A stretch of 64,000 bases of DNA from Owenweeksia sp965229445 (GTDB lineage: Bacteria > Bacteroidota > Bacteroidia > Flavobacteriales > Schleiferiaceae). The position numbers and the translations under genes are program-made. The notes beneath the pieces were generated by a model, which saw nothing but the letters and a program-made list of their open reading frames with translations, ran no database searches and was not told where the DNA came from. The DNA is taken from the NCBI GenBank assembly GCA_965229445.1, contig OZ245876.1, positions 3,224,001 through 3,288,000 of the forward strand. The letters are read 5' to 3'. Positions 19,124-28,149 of this stretch are shown here, one piece after another (position 1 is the stretch's first letter; each line of letters begins with the position of its first letter).

Positions 19124-19156
19124 CAACCTTTGAGGTTTAGGAAACCTTTGAGGTTG
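19124..19156. repeat. Two direct copies of the AACCTTTGAGGTT element
   Basis: CAACCTTTGAGGTTT at 19124-19138 and AAACCTTTGAGGTTG at 19142-19156 are tandem copies of one motif, which recurs as an inverted pair at 19380-19418. Confidence 0.6.
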
Positions 19157-19379
19157 ATTTAGTATTGCCAAAAGAAAAAATTCTTACCTGAAGTTTCACT
19201 TATTATCTAATTATATGGGTTCATCAATTCCAAGCTACTCTTAACAAATTGCCATTATTATTTTTAAATCCACCATCATATCTTTGAAATCGATGTGTAC
19301 AATCGGTGTAGCATACTATATGTATGTTTCTAGAATTGAAATTTTTAGATTCTGATAATCAGTTAGTTAGGCTAAAGAA

Positions 19380-19418
19380 TTTCAACCTTTGAGGTTTACT
19401 AAACCTCAAAGGTTGAAA
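19380..19418. repeat. 18-bp perfect inverted repeat with the AACCTTTGAGGTT motif
   Basis: Left arm TTTCAACCTTTGAGGTTT (19380-19397), three-base loop ACT, right arm the exact complement (19401-19418). It would form a very stable hairpin on either strand. No T-run follows directly, so it is not a standard terminator; it may belong to a dispersed palindromic repeat family. Confidence 0.7.
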
Positions 19419-19455
19419 ATGCTGATTACAAGGATAATTTCAATTGATGTAAACA

Positions 19456-19486
19456 AAAATAGCCGCTTAAAAAGCGGCTATTTTTT
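19456..19486 (-). terminator. Terminator of tRNA-Gln
   Basis: Stem AGCCGCTT (19461-19468) with AAGCGGCT (19472-19479), extended by A-T pairs on both sides, loop AAA. On the minus strand the hairpin runs into a T-rich stretch a few bases after the tRNA 3' end; it could work in both directions. Confidence 0.8.
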
Positions 19487-19494
19487 CCAAACTG

Positions 19495-19566
19495 TTGCCC
19501 CACAAGGACTCGAACCTTGACTGACGGTACCAAAAACCGCTGTCCTGCCAATTAGACGATGGGGCA
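19495..19566 (-). tRNA. tRNA-Gln (anticodon UUG)
   Basis: Read on the minus strand the 72-nt sequence folds as a cloverleaf: acceptor TGCCCCA pairs with TGGGGCA, discriminator A; the anticodon stem GCGGT/ACCGT closes a TTTTGGT loop with anticodon TTG; the T arm is CAAGG-TTCGAGT-CCTTG. CCA is not encoded. The anticodon UUG reads CAA (and by wobble CAG) codons. Confidence 0.95.
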
Positions 19567-19753
19567 TCACCTGAAACAGGGCTGCAAAAATACATTGTCA
19601 AATGGAGATAGAAAAACTTTTTTTCACTCTCTGTCAAAAGTGAAATTCTCGTTAAATTTTTACGACTTTCTAACTTCCCTTACCAATTAACAATTCTTTC
19701 AGATTTCCTCAAACCATATTTTCATAAATTCGCCACCACACTAAAATTCTGTT

Positions 19754-22700
19754 ATGCAGGCTAACTACAAAAGGCTGAATAATATTATTGGTTGGCTGGT
19801 TTTTGCCATCGCTGCCTTTACCTATTTCTCAACTATTGAACCCACCGTAAGCTTTTGGGATTGTGGTGAATACATTGCCACCTCCGTAAAACTACAAGTA
19901 GGGCATCCTCCAGGAGCACCCTTCTTTCAACTTATGGGTGCTGCCATAGCACAATTTGCATTTGGAGATGTATCCAAACATGCGCTTATGGTAAACTCTC
20001 TATCTGCCCTAAGTAGTGCATTTACTATTCTGTTCTTATTCTGGACCATTACTGCTATGGGTAAAAAATTATCTCGCCGTTATGGTGAGATTTCGCAGGC
20101 CCGTATGATAAGCATCTTTTCCGCTGGTGTAGTTGGTGCCCTTGCCTACACCTTTAGTGACAGCTTCTGGTTTAGTGCAACTGAAGGTGAGGTGTACGCC
20201 ATGTCTTCATTCTTTACTGCTCTGGCATTTTGGGCCATCCTTAAGTGGGAGCATGAAGTAGAACATAGTGGACGAGCGCATCGCTGGCTGGTATTTATCG
20301 GCTATATGATGGGTCTGGCAATTGGCGTGCACATTCTGGTATTCCTAACTATTCCAGCTATTGTGATGGTATACTTCTTTAAATTAAAAAAGGATATTAC
20401 CAACAAGACCTTTATAATGTATAATGCCATCGCGGTATTGGTACTGGGAATCGTATTTGCCGCCATAATACCCTTCATACTGAACATGTTCGGCAAGCTT
20501 GAAATATTCTTTGTCAATACCATCGGTATGCCTTTCAACAGCGGAACCATTTTTGCCTTGCTGCTTTTGATTGCGGGTTCTGCTTTTGCTCTTATTTATA
20601 CCAGAAAGAAAGAATTGCCTCTGGCAAACACCCTAATTCTAAGTGTGCTCTTTGTAGTTCTCGGATACTCGACCTTCATTACGCTTGCTATTCGCTCCAA
20701 TGCCAATACTCCGATTGATGAAAATAACCCCGAGGATGCCTTGTCTTTGTTAGCCTACTATAATCGTGACCAATATGGTGACTGGCCTGTGGGTTATGGT
20801 CAATACTTCAACGCGCCATTAGACCAGCAAAGGCCATTTGTGGATGGAGATCCTATCTACGAAAAAGATGAAGAAAAGGGTAAATATGTCGTTTCAGATG
20901 ATCGCAAAGCAAGTATCAGAAACTTTGCCGACAGCCATAAAGGCTTCTTTCCCAGAATGTGGAGTGACGATCCAAATCATGTAAAAAACTACATCAAAAT
21001 TGCCGGGATACGAGATAAGGAAGCCCGCCCTTCTTTTGGTAAAAACCTGTACTTTTTCTTCAATTATCAACTGGGCCATATGTGGTGGCGATACTTCATG
21101 TGGAACTTCGCAGGACGTCAAAATGATGAACAGCATCGTTATGAGGTCACCAAAGGAAACTGGATTTCCGGCATATCCTTTTTGGATAAAGCAAGATTGG
21201 GGCCGCAGGAGGATTTACCTTATCATATGAAAACCAACCCGGCCAGGAATACCTATTATATGCTACCCTTGATTCTCGGTTTAATCGGCCTCTATTTTCA
21301 GTTCAAGAAAGACTGGAAAGACGGTTGGGTAATCTTGTTGTTCTTCCTGCTAACCGGAATTGCTGTGGTTATCTATACCAACCACAAACCTTTTGAACCA
21401 CGAGAACGCGATTATGCCTTTGTCGGTTCCTTCTATGTTTTTGCAATTTGGATTGGACTGGGAGTTCTGGCACTTTTTGAGCTGCTAAAAGATAAGTGGC
21501 GAACCAATTTGATTGCCGCAGGAATAGGGGTATTATCTCTCATTTTAGTACCTGGTATTATGATGGCCGAGAATTGGGATGACCATGATCGCTCAAATAG
21601 ATATGTAGCCAGGGATGTAGCCAGAGCGTATTTGGATTCTTGTGCTCCCAATGCCATCCTTTTCACCAATGGCGATAACGATACCTTCCCATTGTGGTAT
21701 ATCCAGGAGGTGGAAGGCTATCGTACGGATGTTCGCATTGTAAACCTCAGCCTCTTAAATACAGATTGGTATATCGATCAAATGAAACGGGCTACTTATG
21801 ACGCCAAACCAGTACCGTTCTCATTTACTCACGACCAATACAAGCAGGGAACCCGTGATGTAATTTACTATCGTGAAGATCCTCGTGTTAAAGGTCGCTG
21901 GAAGGTTGAGGATTTGATCAAGTGGATAAAGAGTGATGACCCTAGTACCAGCTTTACTTATGGCGATAAGTCGCTGCAATATTTCCCTAACAAAAAAGTG
22001 CGCGTACAAATAGACCGGAACGCCGTACTTAATAACAAGGTGGTAGACCAAGATGATGCCTCCAAAATTGTTCCCTACATTGATTGGGATCTCAAAACCA
22101 ACCTTTTGAGTAAGCGTGATATGATGGTTGTAGATCTTATTGCCAATAACGACTGGACGCGGCCTATTTACTTCAGCGTTACGGTTGGAAATAACAGCAA
22201 GTCATACTTCTGGCTAGACGATTACTTCCGCCTTGAAGGCCTCGCGTATCGTTTTGTTCCTATCAGCAATCCAACTCCGAAAGGAAGTGTAGATTTTGGG
22301 GAGGTTGATGCTGACATTATGTATACCAACATGATGGAGAAGTTCTCTTATGGAAATATGGAAGACCCTGATGTATATCTGGATGAGACCAACCGCAGGG
22401 TATCTTACAACCTGAGAAACTGCTTTGGACGTATGGCGGTAAAATTTGCTGAAGAAGGACAAAATGAAAAGGCTATTGAGGCTCTTGATTTTTGCATGAA
22501 GGTAATGCCTGAAGAAAAGTTTCAGTTCAATTATTTCATCTTTGGAGTGATTGAAGGCTACTTTAAGGCGGGTGCTTCAGAAAAAGCGGATGAATTAGTA
22601 CAACTATTTTCAACTCGCCTCGATGAAGAACTTGGTTATTACCTAAACTTTCGAGGTGATAAACGGAAGAACATCAACAACGAAATTCAGGCGGCAGTGC

Positions 22701-22819
22701 AGTATTACCAAATGCTTTTGCGTCTGGATCAGCAATACAATGGCACCGGACAAAACTTGCAGGAAAGTGAACTGTTTCAACGATATCAACAAGCGGTGCA
22801 ACCATTTGGCATGGGCTAA
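19754..22819 (+). CDS. DUF2723 multi-span membrane protein
   Basis: A 1021-residue polytopic protein with the DUF2723 signature at the N-terminus: FSTIEPTVSFWDCGEYIATSVKLQVGHPPGAPFFQL. About ten or more hydrophobic helices fill residues 10-300 and 480-590 (for example a helix in YYMLPLILGLIGLYF), followed by a soluble C-terminal half with FTNGDNDTFPLWYIQEVEGYRTDVRIVNLSLLNTDWYI. The aspartate-glutamate pair in the first loop (FWDCGEY) and the overall layout resemble GT-C type glycosyltransferases (protein O-mannosyltransferase group), so a sugar transfer from a lipid carrier to an exported substrate is likely but unproven. Six bases separate its stop from the polysaccharide deacetylase start, so the two are probably one operon. 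Confidence 0.85.
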   Translation: MQANYKRLNNIIGWLVFAIAAFTYFSTIEPTVSFWDCGEYIATSVKLQVGHPPGAPFFQLMGAAIAQFAFGDVSKHALMVNSLSALSSAFTILFLFWTITAMGKKLSRRYGEISQARMISIFSAGVVGALAYTFSDSFWFSATEGEVYAMSSFFTALAFWAILKWEHEVEHSGRAHRWLVFIGYMMGLAIGVHILVFLTIPAIVMVYFFKLKKDITNKTFIMYNAIAVLVLGIVFAAIIPFILNMFGKLEIFFVNTIGMPFNSGTIFALLLLIAGSAFALIYTRKKELPLANTLILSVLFVVLGYSTFITLAIRSNANTPIDENNPEDALSLLAYYNRDQYGDWPVGYGQYFNAPLDQQRPFVDGDPIYEKDEEKGKYVVSDDRKASIRNFADSHKGFFPRMWSDDPNHVKNYIKIAGIRDKEARPSFGKNLYFFFNYQLGHMWWRYFMWNFAGRQNDEQHRYEVTKGNWISGISFLDKARLGPQEDLPYHMKTNPARNTYYMLPLILGLIGLYFQFKKDWKDGWVILLFFLLTGIAVVIYTNHKPFEPRERDYAFVGSFYVFAIWIGLGVLALFELLKDKWRTNLIAAGIGVLSLILVPGIMMAENWDDHDRSNRYVARDVARAYLDSCAPNAILFTNGDNDTFPLWYIQEVEGYRTDVRIVNLSLLNTDWYIDQMKRATYDAKPVPFSFTHDQYKQGTRDVIYYREDPRVKGRWKVEDLIKWIKSDDPSTSFTYGDKSLQYFPNKKVRVQIDRNAVLNNKVVDQDDASKIVPYIDWDLKTNLLSKRDMMVVDLIANNDWTRPIYFSVTVGNNSKSYFWLDDYFRLEGLAYRFVPISNPTPKGSVDFGEVDADIMYTNMMEKFSYGNMEDPDVYLDETNRRVSYNLRNCFGRMAVKFAEEGQNEKAIEALDFCMKVMPEEKFQFNYFIFGVIEGYFKAGASEKADELVQLFSTRLDEELGYYLNFRGDKRKNINNEIQAAVQYYQMLLRLDQQYNGTGQNLQESELFQRYQQAVQPFGMG

Positions 22820-22824
22820 AGTTT

Positions 22825-23448
22825 ATGCTTAGGCCGCTTTATTGGATCAAAACGCCATGGCTTTTCCGGCAACTATTTCATCCCGATTTAGAATGGCATG
22901 CTGCTGCAAATGACCATACAGTATACCTGAGTTTTGATGATGGTCCTCACCCGGAGATTACACCCTGGGTGCTGGAACAGTTGGATGAGTATGATTTTAA
23001 GGCGAGCTTTTTTCTGATTGGAGATAATATTCAGAAATACCCTGAAACCTTCAATCAGCTTCAAAGCAGTGATCATTCACTGGGTAGCCATACGATGCAA
23101 CACCTCAATGGCTGGCATACCAATACGAATACCTATGTACAATCATTTCATGAAGCCTCAAATCTGATTTCTTCCAATCTGTTCAGGCCACCTTATGGTC
23201 GCATAACCCGATCTCAGGCAAAGGAAATAATCAAGACGCATCGGGTAATTATGTGGGATGTCTTAAGTGGTGACTTTGATACCCGCATCTCCGCCCATAA
23301 ATGTGCGGAAAACGTGAAGAAACACGTTAAACCTGGTTCAATTGTCGTTTTTCACGACAGTGAAAAGGCATGGCCCAGGCTGAAGCAAGCACTTCCTGAT
23401 GTACTGAAGCATTTGGCTGAAAAAGGCCTGGTCTCCAAAGGACTATAA
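22825..23448 (+). CDS. Polysaccharide deacetylase family protein (NodB fold)
   Basis: A 207-residue NodB-homology protein that would remove acetyl groups from N-acetylated sugars. Motif 1 is VYLSFDDGPHPEITPWVLEQL (catalytic base and metal Asp), motif 2 is LGSHTMQHLNGWH (metal-binding His pair), motif 3 is RPPYGRITRSQ, and late motifs are WDVLSGDFD and IVVFHDSEKAW. All expected metal ligands are visible. No signal peptide is evident, though a short hydrophobic N-terminus (LYWIKTPWLFRQLF) is present. It follows the DUF2723 gene by five bases, which suggests a joint role in surface glycan or glycoprotein processing. Confidence 0.9.
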   Translation: MLRPLYWIKTPWLFRQLFHPDLEWHAAANDHTVYLSFDDGPHPEITPWVLEQLDEYDFKASFFLIGDNIQKYPETFNQLQSSDHSLGSHTMQHLNGWHTNTNTYVQSFHEASNLISSNLFRPPYGRITRSQAKEIIKTHRVIMWDVLSGDFDTRISAHKCAENVKKHVKPGSIVVFHDSEKAWPRLKQALPDVLKHLAEKGLVSKGL

Positions 23449-23452
23449 TTCA

Positions 23453-23749
23453 CTAAATATATTGATTGATTTTCTGAACGAGGTCCGATGCCGGAACCAC
23501 TCCGCTCTGGCGCCACTTTAACTCCCCAGATTTATAAAGCATTAAGGTGGGTACACCCTGAACCTGCAGCGAGGATGCAAGCTGTGGATTTCGATCTACA
23601 TCAATTTTAATAATCTTTGCCTTGTCACCCATTTCCTTTTTCACTTGCTTAATATGCGGCGCCAGAGCCTTACACGGCCCACACCATTCCGCATGAAAAT
23701 CAATTAACACAGGGATGTCCGAAGCTACTATTTCCTTAAAAGATGCCAT
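23453..23749 (-). CDS. trxA: Thioredoxin
   Basis: A 98-residue thioredoxin with the active site WCGPC in IDFHAEWCGPCKALAPHIKQ and the conserved cis-proline loop QVQGVPTLMLYKSGE. It has no signal peptide, so it is cytoplasmic and reduces protein disulfides. It is the last gene of a tight three-gene minus-strand operon after two rhodanese genes (one-base gap), which suggests it may reduce the persulfide or disulfide products of the rhodaneses. Several thioredoxins usually exist per genome, so the symbol is by family. Confidence 0.92.
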   Translation of the reverse strand: MASFKEIVASDIPVLIDFHAEWCGPCKALAPHIKQVKKEMGDKAKIIKIDVDRNPQLASSLQVQGVPTLMLYKSGELKWRQSGVVPASDLVQKINQYI

Positions 23750-23750
23750 A

Positions 23751-24194
23751 TCACCTTACCGTTTCCAGAGAATTTGATCGCCAGGCAGAAATACCACCCT
23801 CCATATTATGCACTTCTATAAAGTTTAGTTCTTTCATAATCTGTACAGCCTTACCACTGCGATTGCCAGAAGCACAGTAAACCAGATAATTGGCATCACG
23901 AGGTAGCTCTGCAATCTTTTCCTTAAAATTATCGCTGAAAAAATTCAATTGGCGAGCACCTTCAATATGGCCCTCATTGAATTCATCATCCGTTCTCACA
24001 TCCAGTATAATCACCTCTCCTGATGCTATCATATTTTGAGCTTCTTGAACGCTCACATCGCCATGAGGATCCGTTCTATCCTGAATTGAAGTAGGATTTT
24101 CGGCTTGTTTCTCGGCCTCCGTATCGCTATGGTTCTGTGCCTGACAACCTAATAATAGAAGGCTCACCATTATGCTTAAAAATAATTTCATCAT
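23751..24194 (-). CDS. Rhodanese-domain lipoprotein
   Basis: A 147-residue protein with a lipoprotein signal (MMKLFLSIMVSLLLLGC, lipobox Cys17) and one rhodanese domain (about 45-145). The active-site Cys is in YLVYCASGNRSGKA, with an Arg in the loop as in sulfurtransferases. The domain begins with VSVQEAQNMIASGEVIILDVRTDDEFNEGHIEGA, the usual DVR-EF pattern. It would act outside the cytoplasm, tethered to a membrane. The start overlaps nothing; it is two bases after the upstream rhodanese gene, so translational coupling is likely. Confidence 0.88.
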   Translation of the reverse strand: MMKLFLSIMVSLLLLGCQAQNHSDTEAEKQAENPTSIQDRTDPHGDVSVQEAQNMIASGEVIILDVRTDDEFNEGHIEGARQLNFFSDNFKEKIAELPRDANYLVYCASGNRSGKAVQIMKELNFIEVHNMEGGISAWRSNSLETVR

Positions 24195-24196
24195 GC

Positions 24197-24478
24197 TTAC
24201 ATCAGTTGAAGTTTAATATCTGCTACACCGCCTCCATTGATGACATTGGGTATGCCATTCTGGATCAGGTATTGCTTTACGCTTTCACTACGAGCTCCTG
24301 AACGACAGAATACTACGATATCACCTTGCATATCCCGAAATTCATTCAGTCTTGAAGGCACCTCATCCATAGGAATATTCACGGCGTTGTCAATGGCCAT
24401 TTCGTACAATTCTGCAGGACTACGCACATCAATTAAATGCGTGGAGGGATCTTTAATAATCTCACTTGTTACTTTCAT
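24197..24478 (-). CDS. Cytoplasmic single-domain rhodanese
   Basis: A 93-residue rhodanese with active-site loop IVVFCRSGARSESV and the N-terminal THLIDVRSPAELYEMAIDNAVNIP pattern, like GlpE/PspE-type single-domain sulfurtransferases. No signal peptide is present. It is the first gene of the rhodanese-rhodanese-thioredoxin operon; a TAATTTTG box stands 16 bp upstream. It would carry sulfur as a cysteine persulfide in the cytosol; the physiological acceptor is unknown. Confidence 0.9.
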   Translation of the reverse strand: MKVTSEIIKDPSTHLIDVRSPAELYEMAIDNAVNIPMDEVPSRLNEFRDMQGDIVVFCRSGARSESVKQYLIQNGIPNVINGGGVADIKLQLM

Positions 24479-24494
24479 TGCTTCAAATTTCAGG

Positions 24495-24502
24495 CAAAAT
24501 TA
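24495..24502 (-). promoter_or_regulatory. -7 box of the rhodanese/thioredoxin operon
   Basis: On the minus strand TAATTTTG matches TAnnTTTG exactly and lies 16 bp before the first rhodanese ATG at 24478. Confidence 0.5.
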
Positions 24503-24756
24503 ACAAGTTGTCAAACCTGAAATGTAATCTTGATCACAAACTAAGCCGATTGAATAATTCAACCGCATTGAAAATAAGGCTTTTAATAAGTTTATCGCAT
24601 CCAGATCACGCTTAAGGTTGAGAGCGATTGAGTTTAAGCTCAGAAATGGACCTATGGTTAAGGTCTTAAGTCTAATCAATTAATAATTCAGCATACCATA
24701 TTATCTACCATCCTATTACATTGAGATCAATTATTCACGCCTTTAAACTCCTTACC

Positions 24757-26163
24757 ATGAAAAAATTATACCTGAGCCTGCTGATGACACTTATTGGTCT
24801 TCAGGCATCCGCTACCCATCTGATGGGTGGAGAAATCCTCCTTCATGATCTCAACAATGGTCAGCATGTGATTACCCTATTGGTTTATCGAGATACTATA
24901 GGTATCCCCATGGATCTCACCGCAACCTTCAATTTCAGCGGCCCTAATGGCCAAAGTTTTTCTACCTCCACTCAGTATGATTCAATAATCTCGGGCAACC
25001 TGTTACCTATGTATCCGTATGGCGTGGAAATCTATCTCTTCATTGATACGGTTACGCTTCCATCACCGGGACTATGGGAGGTGTATTGGCAAGATTGCTG
25101 CAGAAATGCAGCCATTCAGAATCTAAATAACCCCCTGGGGGACAATATGATTCTTAAAACCTCTCTTCTGGTGGATTCTGTGGCACCAAACTCCACTCCC
25201 TTCTTTATCGTGCCCGCCGCTATCTTCTTACCTCTGCAAACTCCCTGGCAATACAATCCACTGCCTTTTGATGTTGATGGAGATTCACTTCACTGGCGAA
25301 TCGACACACCACTTACGCGAGTGAACCAATACTGTGCAGGATACACAGATCCCTCCTCTGATCCCAGCAATCCTTTTAGCATTGACCCTGTGACAGGAAC
25401 TATTTCTTGGACAGCTAATAATATGGGGAATTATGTAGCCTCAATCCTGGTGGATCAATACCGAAACGGACAGTGGGTGGGTCACATTCGCCGAGATATG
25501 CAGTTTATTGTAGTCAATCCAGGACAGGGCTTCCCTGAATGGTCTGGCCTTGGCAACTTCAATAAAGATTCTCTAGGGCATTTTTCATTAGACCTTGTGG
25601 CAGGTGAAAGCTTTACGCTTGATTTATGGGGCAATCACTCGGACGCATCACGTATTACTGATTTGGAAATGGGAGCTTTCTCAGAAATCTTTCTTGATCC
25701 TTCCCACCAAGCTGAGTTTAAGGTGTATCGCAATAGATTGGTTAAAAAAATTCACGGTGTTTTCAGTTGGAATCCTTCAGTGATGGATATCCGAGAGAAT
25801 CCCTACTTGGTTACTTTCCGGATCAGTGATGGTTTTTTTACGGATGATAAAACCTTTAAACTCAATGTTAATACTGCTGTCGGACAGAGTGAACTTGATA
25901 CTAGGCACAGTTTCAACGTTTATCCAAGTCCGGCCAATGATTTGCTCGTTATAGAAATTACCGGTCAAGAATCCGGCGAAACGGCATTATCCCTATACGA
26001 TATGACCGGACGTAAAGTGATGCCCGATAAAAGCTGGCAAATAAAAGTGGGAGATAATAAACTCATCCTGGAAACGAACAGGCTTCCATCAGGTGTGTAT
26101 ATATTAAACCTGGTTGACTCCAGGGGTTTGAGTACCTCACGGAGTATAATGATAGAACATTAA
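24757..26163 (+). CDS. Secreted T9SS cargo protein
   Basis: A 468-residue secreted protein. An ATG at 24757 gives a good signal peptide (MKKLYLSLLMTLIGLQASA) followed by THLMGGEILLHDL, the opening typical of Bacteroidota gliding-associated or PKD-type secreted proteins. An upstream TTG at 24721 would add a poorer leader and is unlikely. The middle is beta-rich with cadherin-like patterns (DVDGDSLHWRIDTP, DPVTGTISWTANNMGNYVASILVDQYRNG). The last about 75 residues are a T9SS type A sorting domain (FNVYPSPANDLLVIEITG ... LPSGVYILNLVD). It would pass the outer membrane by T9SS and be anchored or released; the function is unknown. A terminator follows. Confidence 0.88.
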   Translation: MKKLYLSLLMTLIGLQASATHLMGGEILLHDLNNGQHVITLLVYRDTIGIPMDLTATFNFSGPNGQSFSTSTQYDSIISGNLLPMYPYGVEIYLFIDTVTLPSPGLWEVYWQDCCRNAAIQNLNNPLGDNMILKTSLLVDSVAPNSTPFFIVPAAIFLPLQTPWQYNPLPFDVDGDSLHWRIDTPLTRVNQYCAGYTDPSSDPSNPFSIDPVTGTISWTANNMGNYVASILVDQYRNGQWVGHIRRDMQFIVVNPGQGFPEWSGLGNFNKDSLGHFSLDLVAGESFTLDLWGNHSDASRITDLEMGAFSEIFLDPSHQAEFKVYRNRLVKKIHGVFSWNPSVMDIRENPYLVTFRISDGFFTDDKTFKLNVNTAVGQSELDTRHSFNVYPSPANDLLVIEITGQESGETALSLYDMTGRKVMPDKSWQIKVGDNKLILETNRLPSGVYILNLVDSRGLSTSRSIMIEH

Positions 26164-26171
26164 ATCTTAAC

Positions 26172-26205
26172 AGCCGCCATGCTTATTTGTATGGCGGCTT
26201 TGTTT
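26172..26205 (+). terminator. Terminator of the T9SS cargo gene
   Basis: Stem AGCCGCCAT (26172-26180) with ATGGCGGCT (26191-26199), ten-base loop, followed by TTGTTTTATT. Confidence 0.8.
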
Positions 26206-28073
26206 TATTGATTTATCCAAACTTTTCGCATCCTTAATTGAAGCTCTGAGGGCTCTGGGACAGCTTGCATGAGATGATATTCCGTGTATTCAGCAGTGCG
26301 GGCTTTAGCTTTCAGCTTTTTCTCCTTGAAGTTATCCTCACCATCAGGACGAGCTACCAAGACCTCCACTTTATCACCAATCTGCGTGTTTGAGTAAAAG
26401 TCGCTAATTACATCTCCGATGGTATATAGATCAACCTCAATGCCATTAAATTCAATAATTTCATCTCCTACCTTCCAACCCATATCCTTACCAAAGTCAT
26501 CCAGATCATCCGTACTCGCTACTTTTATTCGGCCGGTTCCAAAATTATAGCCGAACTCAATATTTCCTACTGTAAATCTTTGAACCTTGGCCTCCGCCTG
26601 ATAATTCACCCCCACCATAGCCATCAATTCTTCAAAAGGAAAGGGCTCCGTACCTTCAAAATGTCTGGCAAAAAACTCCCTCATCTCGGGATAAGTTAAT
26701 TCTGTTATAATATCAAATAACTCTTCATCAACAAAAAAGGTATCGCTGCCGTACACGGCTCCTAACTCTGCCAAGAGATCTACCAGGCGATACTTTCCTT
26801 CAGACAGTTGAATTAGTTTCAAATCCAGCGCCATTCCCGCCAGATGACCTTTCTGATAAAAATTGTAATACTGGTCTTTTAAGAAAGTTAGCGTGTGCGT
26901 ACTGGCAACAGTTAAGGGAATATGCCGGTCATAATCATCCCCGGTCAGAAGCTTATCCTCCGTAACATCCAGGAATTGGTTTAAATCATAAATACCTGAA
27001 CGTATTTGAACCAGGTGAGAGTTATACTCTGTGACTCCTTCGTATAACCAAATATGCTGCGACATTTTAGGATTGATAAAATCAAAATCAGCGATCATCT
27101 CCGAATGAATATTCAAGGGAGTGATGATATGAAAGAATTCATGTGAAGTGATGTCACGCACCCCGTTGTAAAACTCCTCTCCTGCCATCTCAGGCATATA
27201 CAAAACCGTGGATCGGTGATGTTCTAAGGCTCCATAACTGGAACCCATCATTCCCATAGGCACCGTATAAATTAGTACGGCATACTTATCAACCGGCATC
27301 TCCCCACCCAAATACTTCTCGGCAGCATCTAAAACCGCGGATATTTCTTCCATACACTGGGTGGCATTTACTAATTTACCCGGACTGTAAACAGACACCA
27401 GTACACGTGTATTTCCAACCATCTTGGAAACTGTATCCGGCAAACAATAAAGCATGGGATTATCATGAAGCTCAAAGTAATCCTCTATTAAGTAGCGATC
27501 TGAATCTTTACCAATATCCCCTACCAGCGCTGTACTGCCATAGAAACCTTTGGGTTTACGAACTTCCAGATCGTACTTTATCTTCTGATAGTCATTGAGA
27601 TAACCTACAAATGCAAAGTTGTTTAACAGGAAAACACTATCATTCATTCCTGAACCCGCCGGTTCAAAAATACCGGTGTTCTCTGCGTAGTCATAGGTGT
27701 CATCCACCCAATAGGTAATTTTGTATAAGCTTGAGGCATCCTTTATCAACCAGCGATTAAGATCCAGTTTTTCCATAGCCAGCGTATCCCCACTGCTACT
27801 GAGAGCGACAATTTTTGATAGAAATCGACCGTAATTATGCACATCATAGGTACCGGGAATGATACGGGCCATATGGAATTCGACACTGTCAACATCCAAT
27901 ATGGGCACTACAATCTCTACCGGAATCTTATCATCTTGAAGGGCTGTTAAGTCAATCAATACCTGATATTGATCATCACGTTGAAAAGGCTCATACTGAG
28001 CGTGTAGAAATATGCTTAGTAAAACGAAAAGGAGGGTATAGGTCCCTTTACATCCCGGAAATAGCTCTCTCAT
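26205..28073 (-). CDS. M61 family metallopeptidase with PDZ domain
   Basis: A 622-residue secreted peptidase of the M61 (glycyl aminopeptidase) family. The signal peptide covers about residues 1-25 (TLLFVLLSIFLHAQ). An N-terminal beta domain precedes the zinc motif HEFFH near residue 310 (DITSHEFFHIITPLNIHS) and the downstream Glu ligand in WLYEGVTEYNSHLVQIRSG. A PDZ domain follows at about 510-590 (WKVGDEIIEFNGIEVDLYTIGDV). These features fit a periplasmic or surface protease that trims N-terminal residues or small peptides. It lies just downstream of the ABC transporter pair with 76 bp between; possible read-through but no clear functional link. Confidence 0.9.
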   Translation of the reverse strand: MRELFPGCKGTYTLLFVLLSIFLHAQYEPFQRDDQYQVLIDLTALQDDKIPVEIVVPILDVDSVEFHMARIIPGTYDVHNYGRFLSKIVALSSSGDTLAMEKLDLNRWLIKDASSLYKITYWVDDTYDYAENTGIFEPAGSGMNDSVFLLNNFAFVGYLNDYQKIKYDLEVRKPKGFYGSTALVGDIGKDSDRYLIEDYFELHDNPMLYCLPDTVSKMVGNTRVLVSVYSPGKLVNATQCMEEISAVLDAAEKYLGGEMPVDKYAVLIYTVPMGMMGSSYGALEHHRSTVLYMPEMAGEEFYNGVRDITSHEFFHIITPLNIHSEMIADFDFINPKMSQHIWLYEGVTEYNSHLVQIRSGIYDLNQFLDVTEDKLLTGDDYDRHIPLTVASTHTLTFLKDQYYNFYQKGHLAGMALDLKLIQLSEGKYRLVDLLAELGAVYGSDTFFVDEELFDIITELTYPEMREFFARHFEGTEPFPFEELMAMVGVNYQAEAKVQRFTVGNIEFGYNFGTGRIKVASTDDLDDFGKDMGWKVGDEIIEFNGIEVDLYTIGDVISDFYSNTQIGDKVEVLVARPDGEDNFKEKKLKAKARTAEYTEYHLMQAVPEPSELQLRMRKVWINQ

Positions 28074-28149
28074 TCAGTCTTCTTATACTTTAAATTTACA
28101 GCTGGCGAAGATACACATTCGTTAAGGCCAATCAGGCAGTGGGAGACGC

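Larger units (their letters stand above)
19013..19494. other. Gap between giant gene and tRNA-Gln
   Basis: A 482-bp AT-rich stretch without a supported protein gene. It holds the terminator at 19041, two direct copies of ACCTTTGAGGTT at 19124-19156, a long perfect inverted repeat of the same motif at 19380-19418 and the terminator of the tRNA at 19456. Confidence 0.6.
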
